Part shown: piece by piece, positions 59,788-64,000 of the stretch
Layout of the letters: each line of letters opens with the position of its first letter
Numbering within the stretch: position 1 is the first letter of the stretch
Source: Diphasiastrum complanatum
Taxonomy: Eukaryota; Streptophyta; Lycopodiopsida; Lycopodiales; Lycopodiaceae
Direction of reading: 5' to 3'
DNA length: 64,000 bases
Assembly (NCBI GenBank): GCA_029204225.1
Contig: CM055102.1
Span: 42,249,229 to 42,313,228, forward strand
Program-made: the position numbers and the translations under genes
Notes under the pieces: model-generated
Databases searched by the model: none
What the model saw: only the letters and a program-made list of their open reading frames with translations
What the model was told of the DNA's origin: nothing

Positions 59788-62397
59788 TCTGACATGACTC
59801 CTTTCTTGGCCTGCCCCCTGTAGCTCACAATTTCAGTTCTACTATTATGCTGGCATAAACAAAAAGACATTGGCTGCAAGAATAGATACCAACGTTAGCA
59901 GCATAGAGCAACGCAAATGATGAAGTGGGCAAGCTGACGATCAGTTGGTGCTTCAAGCACCCGCTTGTGATATATAGTACACTAAGGCAATAACTTCACG
60001 CGATACAAGACTAAAAAGCTTTGAATATGTTTTAGTTTCCCTATATAAGCTTGCCTGGAGCGGTGGATGATTGTTTCGAATACGAACAAGCAAATCACAA
60101 ATGCACGTTGTTAAGTATCAAAGTTCAACACTCATCCAAGCCGAGATATGGAGAGCGCATATGTAAGATGACTCCCAATTTTTATGACCTGGACGTAGGG
60201 GGAATTTGTTACTCATGAAAGTTTCGCAGTGCTCTAAATCTATACCTTGCCATGTCCATGAGAATCAGCCATATCTTCTGCCAGCTCCATCGATTCTGTA
60301 ATCCTTTTCAGCAGCTCCATTTTCTTTTCTACATGGGATAAGATAACAAGTTACGGAGCAATAGCTGGAAGTTGAACTTGGAACAACACGAATGTTGTCA
60401 TGAATTTACGACAGCCATCGAATTTCTGGTGGCGGTCCTGTCTCAGAGTTGCTGTAGACTTGATCTCATATTATATTGCACATTATGTGGGTATTTTATA
60501 GCGTTGATTAGTTATTTAAGATTATGACGGCTGCTTATAGACAAAGGACAATTAGGTGATGTTTTAATGGTTATATAGTGTGTATTCTGATGCCAGCCGA
60601 GCAATTGAATGTGTAGTACTATAACTCAGAGTAGAAACGTCACCTATATTTAAAGCAAACAGTTCCGACACAAAAAAGAGCTACTGTTCTCATGAAAGAA
60701 GAAAAGAAAATGTAAAACACACAAGACAGAAAGAGCTAATGTTTTAAATAATTGACCAAGGTTCAAAATCAACATCTCCAGACACCAGACTTATATCCTA
60801 TTATCACATAATACTGCTCATGTGCTATCATTATTCGCTAGTCAGGTGTCAGCAGCTAAATGGCTCAAAAGTAGCTCGAAAAGCACCTAAAAATGCTTGC
60901 AAATTGGCATGAGAAGATGGTCGATGTAACTGAGAAGTGCACTATGTGACCACAGACACTGGAGCATAGTTATTAGTTGCATATAGTACGTCATTTCGGA
61001 CAAAAACTGTATAATAAAAGTATTATAACTAAAACTTAAGTCACTAAATTCACAATGGCGTGTTTCTGTTAACTGTGAGAACTGATGTGAATGATAAGTT
61101 ACGAAATTTAAAATGCTGAGGTTTCAGTGGTAGTGAGAACTCTTGACTGATGTTAAGCTCTAGAATGCTGAGTTCTTACTCAATGTGAGAAATACTGTAC
61201 TTGTATAGACTATAATTGTTGGGTTTCTCACCAGCATTTGTGAGCTTCACCTCCAACAACTTCCCCTCCTATTGATTGCACTTCTTATTGCTGGGCCTAC
61301 TTCATCTCTTATTGATAGCGAGATCTCTCGACCCGTTAGGCTTGCACACAGTTGCACATCCAAATGTGCCTTGAAGCTGAGTGATGTGAAAAATTGGCAA
61401 AGTATAATAAGGGAACTCGCACTATTTCTAGAAAATGCAAAAAGTGAAATGTGTAGAAGGTACAATGGGTATGGATTCTTTTTTTTACCACCAAACCATG
61501 CTTTTAGCCCATACTACAACAGTCTCCGTACACTGTCCTTCACACGCCCCTTGCCAATTATTGCCCTAATTGGTAGTTTTCATGTACTTACCAAAAAATC
61601 TAGTGTTTATTGACTAGTTTCAATGTGTCTCAACCAAACAATATAAATAGGTCCAAATTCGACCTTAGCTACTCATCTACTTGCTAAAAATAGTAAAGAC
61701 ACTATTTTTTGGTCTTACTGATATTAAAAATTGTATCTCTAGGTTTAAGTCCAACTTTGGCCTCCAAATTGCCACCCCAACTAGTTGACAAAAGCGTGAT
61801 AGGATCATGGAGCTCTTTCTAACATGAAAGGGACACACTTAATTTAACAAACAGGTGCAACATACTAAATTAATGGGTTTCTAGGGAGGTGCAATAGCTT
61901 TTTTATATATGCTATAATGCTTGACATATAGGAGAAAGAGGCCTTTCCCTATTTTAAGAACATGGAGCATCAGGTTCTTTGAACCGAGGGAAGGGTAGAG
62001 CAACTAAAAACTTCTTGGGTTTTATATACTGCGTTCTATGTAGTGAGTGAGCAATAAACTCATAAGAGACTCTCCTCACCATTGAATCTCCATGCAATGT
62101 AAAGTTGCTAGGAGATAAATTGCAAGCAAGATTCTCTGACATACACATATAGAGTTGAAATGGCAATAATTAATGTATAAGAATATGACAGCAGTCACTT
62201 GCCATATTTGATAACAACTTTCTTTTGGGTCGGTCTTTCTTGGGCCCTTTAGCTGCTATTAATTAGACTCACTTGTACTTGTATTACACAGTGTGTGAAT
62301 ATACAATTTATGGTGAACTTTGCTTGGTGCATTTCCTTTCTTCTTGCCTTGAAGCACTTAGCGATGTGTTTGTCTGATTGAATCGATCCTTTCAAGT
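59788..62397. other. intergenic, no gene seen
   Basis: Upstream of the terpene synthase relic. A 113-codon plus-strand frame at 61272-61613 has no recognised motif and no supporting context. The rest has only short chance frames. No transposon ends were identified. Confidence 0.45.
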
Positions 62398-62924
62398 TTG
62401 TTAACTTGGTTTACCTCAAGTAACTATTCATTGTGGAAAGTGAGGATCGAATCACTTCTTGAGATGAATGGTGTTTTGGATATTGTTGTAGGTTTGGAAG
62501 AGAGGCCATCAACACAACAAAATCAAGTGAGGTATGACAAGAAGGCCAAAAGAGCTCTACATATGATACAGATGAATGTTACCAATGAACTTCTCAAGGA
62601 AGTTGGTAAGTGTACTTCATCAAGTGAGGCTTGGGAAGCTTTGAAGAAGCTCTATGATCAAAGGACACTTTGCAAGTGAGTGCTACAAGAAGAAGAGAGA
62701 TCAAGGAGACAAGCAAACTAGATGCTTGTGTTATTGCTAACCAAGTTGGATGTGTTGCAAGAGAGCAAATACCTATTCAAGAGGTTTGGCATAAAAGAAT
62801 GGGACACCTCACCTTCAAGTCACCCATAATGGCTAGAAAGCAAGTTGCGATAAGTCTTCCAAGTTCCTTAAAAAGTATCAGTTATGTTTGTGAGTCTTGT
62901 GCTTTGTCAACAAAAATTCGATAA
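62398..62924 (+). pseudogene. Copia relic: gag start joined to integrase finger
   Basis: 62411-62679 matches the start of gag of the 1838-3750 family (SSNYSLWKVRIESLLEMN, VVGLEERPSTQQNQVRYD) and is less damaged than that copy. After a stop, a deletion joins it to the segment before integrase (IPIQEVWHKRMGHLTFKS, YVCESCALSTK) up to 62924. Everything else is missing, and no LTR was found on either side. Homology to the other copy begins abruptly at 62411. Confidence 0.8.
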
Positions 62925-63212
62925 TTTAACAGTATGTGAACCACGTTGCAATTGGGTATGACACAATTTGTACTATAATACTCATGCATACATAGAATAT
63001 TATAAAACTTTTCATACACATATCATATGTCAAAAAACCTTTTCAAATCAATTAAAAAGTATATAACATTCATAAAAAAATGACACAATAATAACAAATA
63101 TGTATTCAAACCATATTACTTTTTTATATTGTCAAAATTAGCAGTAACAACTCCTACCGCTTGAGGTATTAAGTACTTGCCTTTATGGTTTAGGCATAAC
63201 CCCCAATACAAA

Positions 63213-63913
63213 CTATAATGTCTCTACGTTTATATCCATGTCACCCTCATCAAACTTCTCAGACCCAGAACTTGAGTCATCAGATGAATCTATATCTGAG
63301 GGTGATACCAAATGGTCTTGAGACGCTTGAAAGGACTGAGTCATTTTTATATTTTTTGGAATATCAATAGTTACAATAGTCCGACCGATGTTGTTCATGA
63401 GCTCTGTCACACAATATGACATTCTATATAAGCACACAGACCAACTTAGAGCACAAAAGGACTCAATAATGCTGCTCACACCTCTCCAATGCTTTGCTTT
63501 CTTTTTGTGATCTGGCTTACATGACACAAAATGTTTTGTCAATTTTTCACTATCTCCGAAACGTAGCCTCAAAAGCTTGAATTTGCTTTGCACGCACTCA
63601 CCAACATCATTTGGGGACTCAGCATTGTAGAGAACAAATAGAATAGGCTGCAAGTTCAAAACAATCAAAGGAATTGCCAGCTCGTAGTAGCCCTCAAAAC
63701 AGAACCGCGTACACCATGCATTGCAAATAGAATAGGCTGCAAGTTCAAAACAATCAAAGGAATTGCCAGCTCGTAGTAGCCCTCAAAAACAGAACCGCGT
63801 ACACCATGCATTGCTTTGATACCCTCTTTCTTGTTGTAATCCAAAAAGAGAACAATCACACAGACTTTGTGTTGTGGCATCAGGGTTGTCAAACAATGGC
63901 GCACCATTGACAA
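63213..63913 (-). pseudogene. unidentified minus-strand frame broken by duplication
   Basis: Not recognised. Reading leftwards from 63913 there is MPQHKVCVIVLFLDYNKK and GVRGSVFEGYYELAIPLIVL. An 89-bp direct duplication then repeats the last 30 or so residues with a 1-base difference that shifts the frame. The second copy runs into VLYNAESPNDVGECVQSKF, a Lys-rich middle, and an acidic tail (DIDSSDDSSSGSEKFDEGD) to the stop at 63213. The composition looks like real protein, and the acidic Ser-rich tail is reminiscent of transposase or nuclear proteins, but no motif supports a family. It may extend beyond the window. Confidence 0.4.
63635..63813. repeat. 89-bp tandem duplication
   Basis: Copies at 63635-63723 and 63724-63813, each starting CAAATAGAATAGGCTGC and ending ACACCATGCATTG, identical except for one extra A in the second. 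It falls inside the unidentified frame and disrupts it. Confidence 0.95.
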
Positions 63914-64000
63914 AATGTAATTGAAGTTTTAAGGCTCCAAGTTATCAAATATATACAATGTCGGATGCTCCCATAACAAAGAAGGAAGTGTCATGAAATT

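Noticed and set aside
61272-61613. A 113-codon plus-strand gene
   Set aside because: No motif, no neighbouring exons and no codon-level signal; left as intergenic.

Overview
This is nuclear DNA of a land plant with a large, transposon-filled genome. Introns with GT..AG borders, plant-type LTR retrotransposons primed by initiator-Met tRNA, long (CT)n arrays and a GT31 galactosyltransferase gene of plant architecture all point there. A broken microbial-type terpene synthase gene (58873-59787) suggests a non-seed plant such as a fern or lycophyte, because that family is known in non-seed land plants and not in seed plants. The lineage call is an inference.

One host gene can be rebuilt completely: a minus-strand beta-1,3-galactosyltransferase (GT31, DUF4094 type) with 11 exons between 36216 (start) and 16912 (stop). 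The exon lengths sum to 1218 nt, all phases close, and the product is 405 residues. Intron 4 (20924-34238) is 13.3 kb and full of mobile DNA: a gag-protease fragment and a second gag copy facing away from each other around one LTR, a 2.4-kb open-frame stretch of unknown origin, a truncated LINE lying between two CT arrays, and foldback repeats.

Layout. 1-12120: decayed Ty3/Gypsy gag, two decayed Copia elements on the plus strand with LTRs carrying very long CT arrays beside a TATA box, an unidentified minus-strand coding relic, and a minus-strand Copia deletion derivative with its 5' LTR. 12120-16911: mostly featureless, with two perfect hairpins. 16912-36216: the galactosyltransferase gene. 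36217-40689: its upstream region with a tandem G-box duplication, then short tandem and dispersed repeats. 40690-57195: a three-level nest of LTR elements, each level with matching target duplications. The outer element (LTRs 40695-41164 and 56739-57190, TSD CACCT) was interrupted by a plus-strand Copia (LTRs 45067-45927 and 54451-55312, TSD CTATG). That Copia was in turn interrupted in its leader by a minus-strand element without recognisable coding (LTRs 46434-47673 and 50267-51501, TSD ACAAG). 57191-64000: a minisatellite, the terpene synthase pseudogene, a small Copia relic, and an unidentified minus-strand frame broken by an 89-bp tandem duplication.

Apart from the galactosyltransferase, no transcription unit looks functional. 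Every element with recognisable coding has lost at least one enzyme; the Copia at 45067-55312 keeps gag, protease and integrase frames but lacks the RT catalytic core and RNase H. No tRNA, rRNA or CRISPR was seen.
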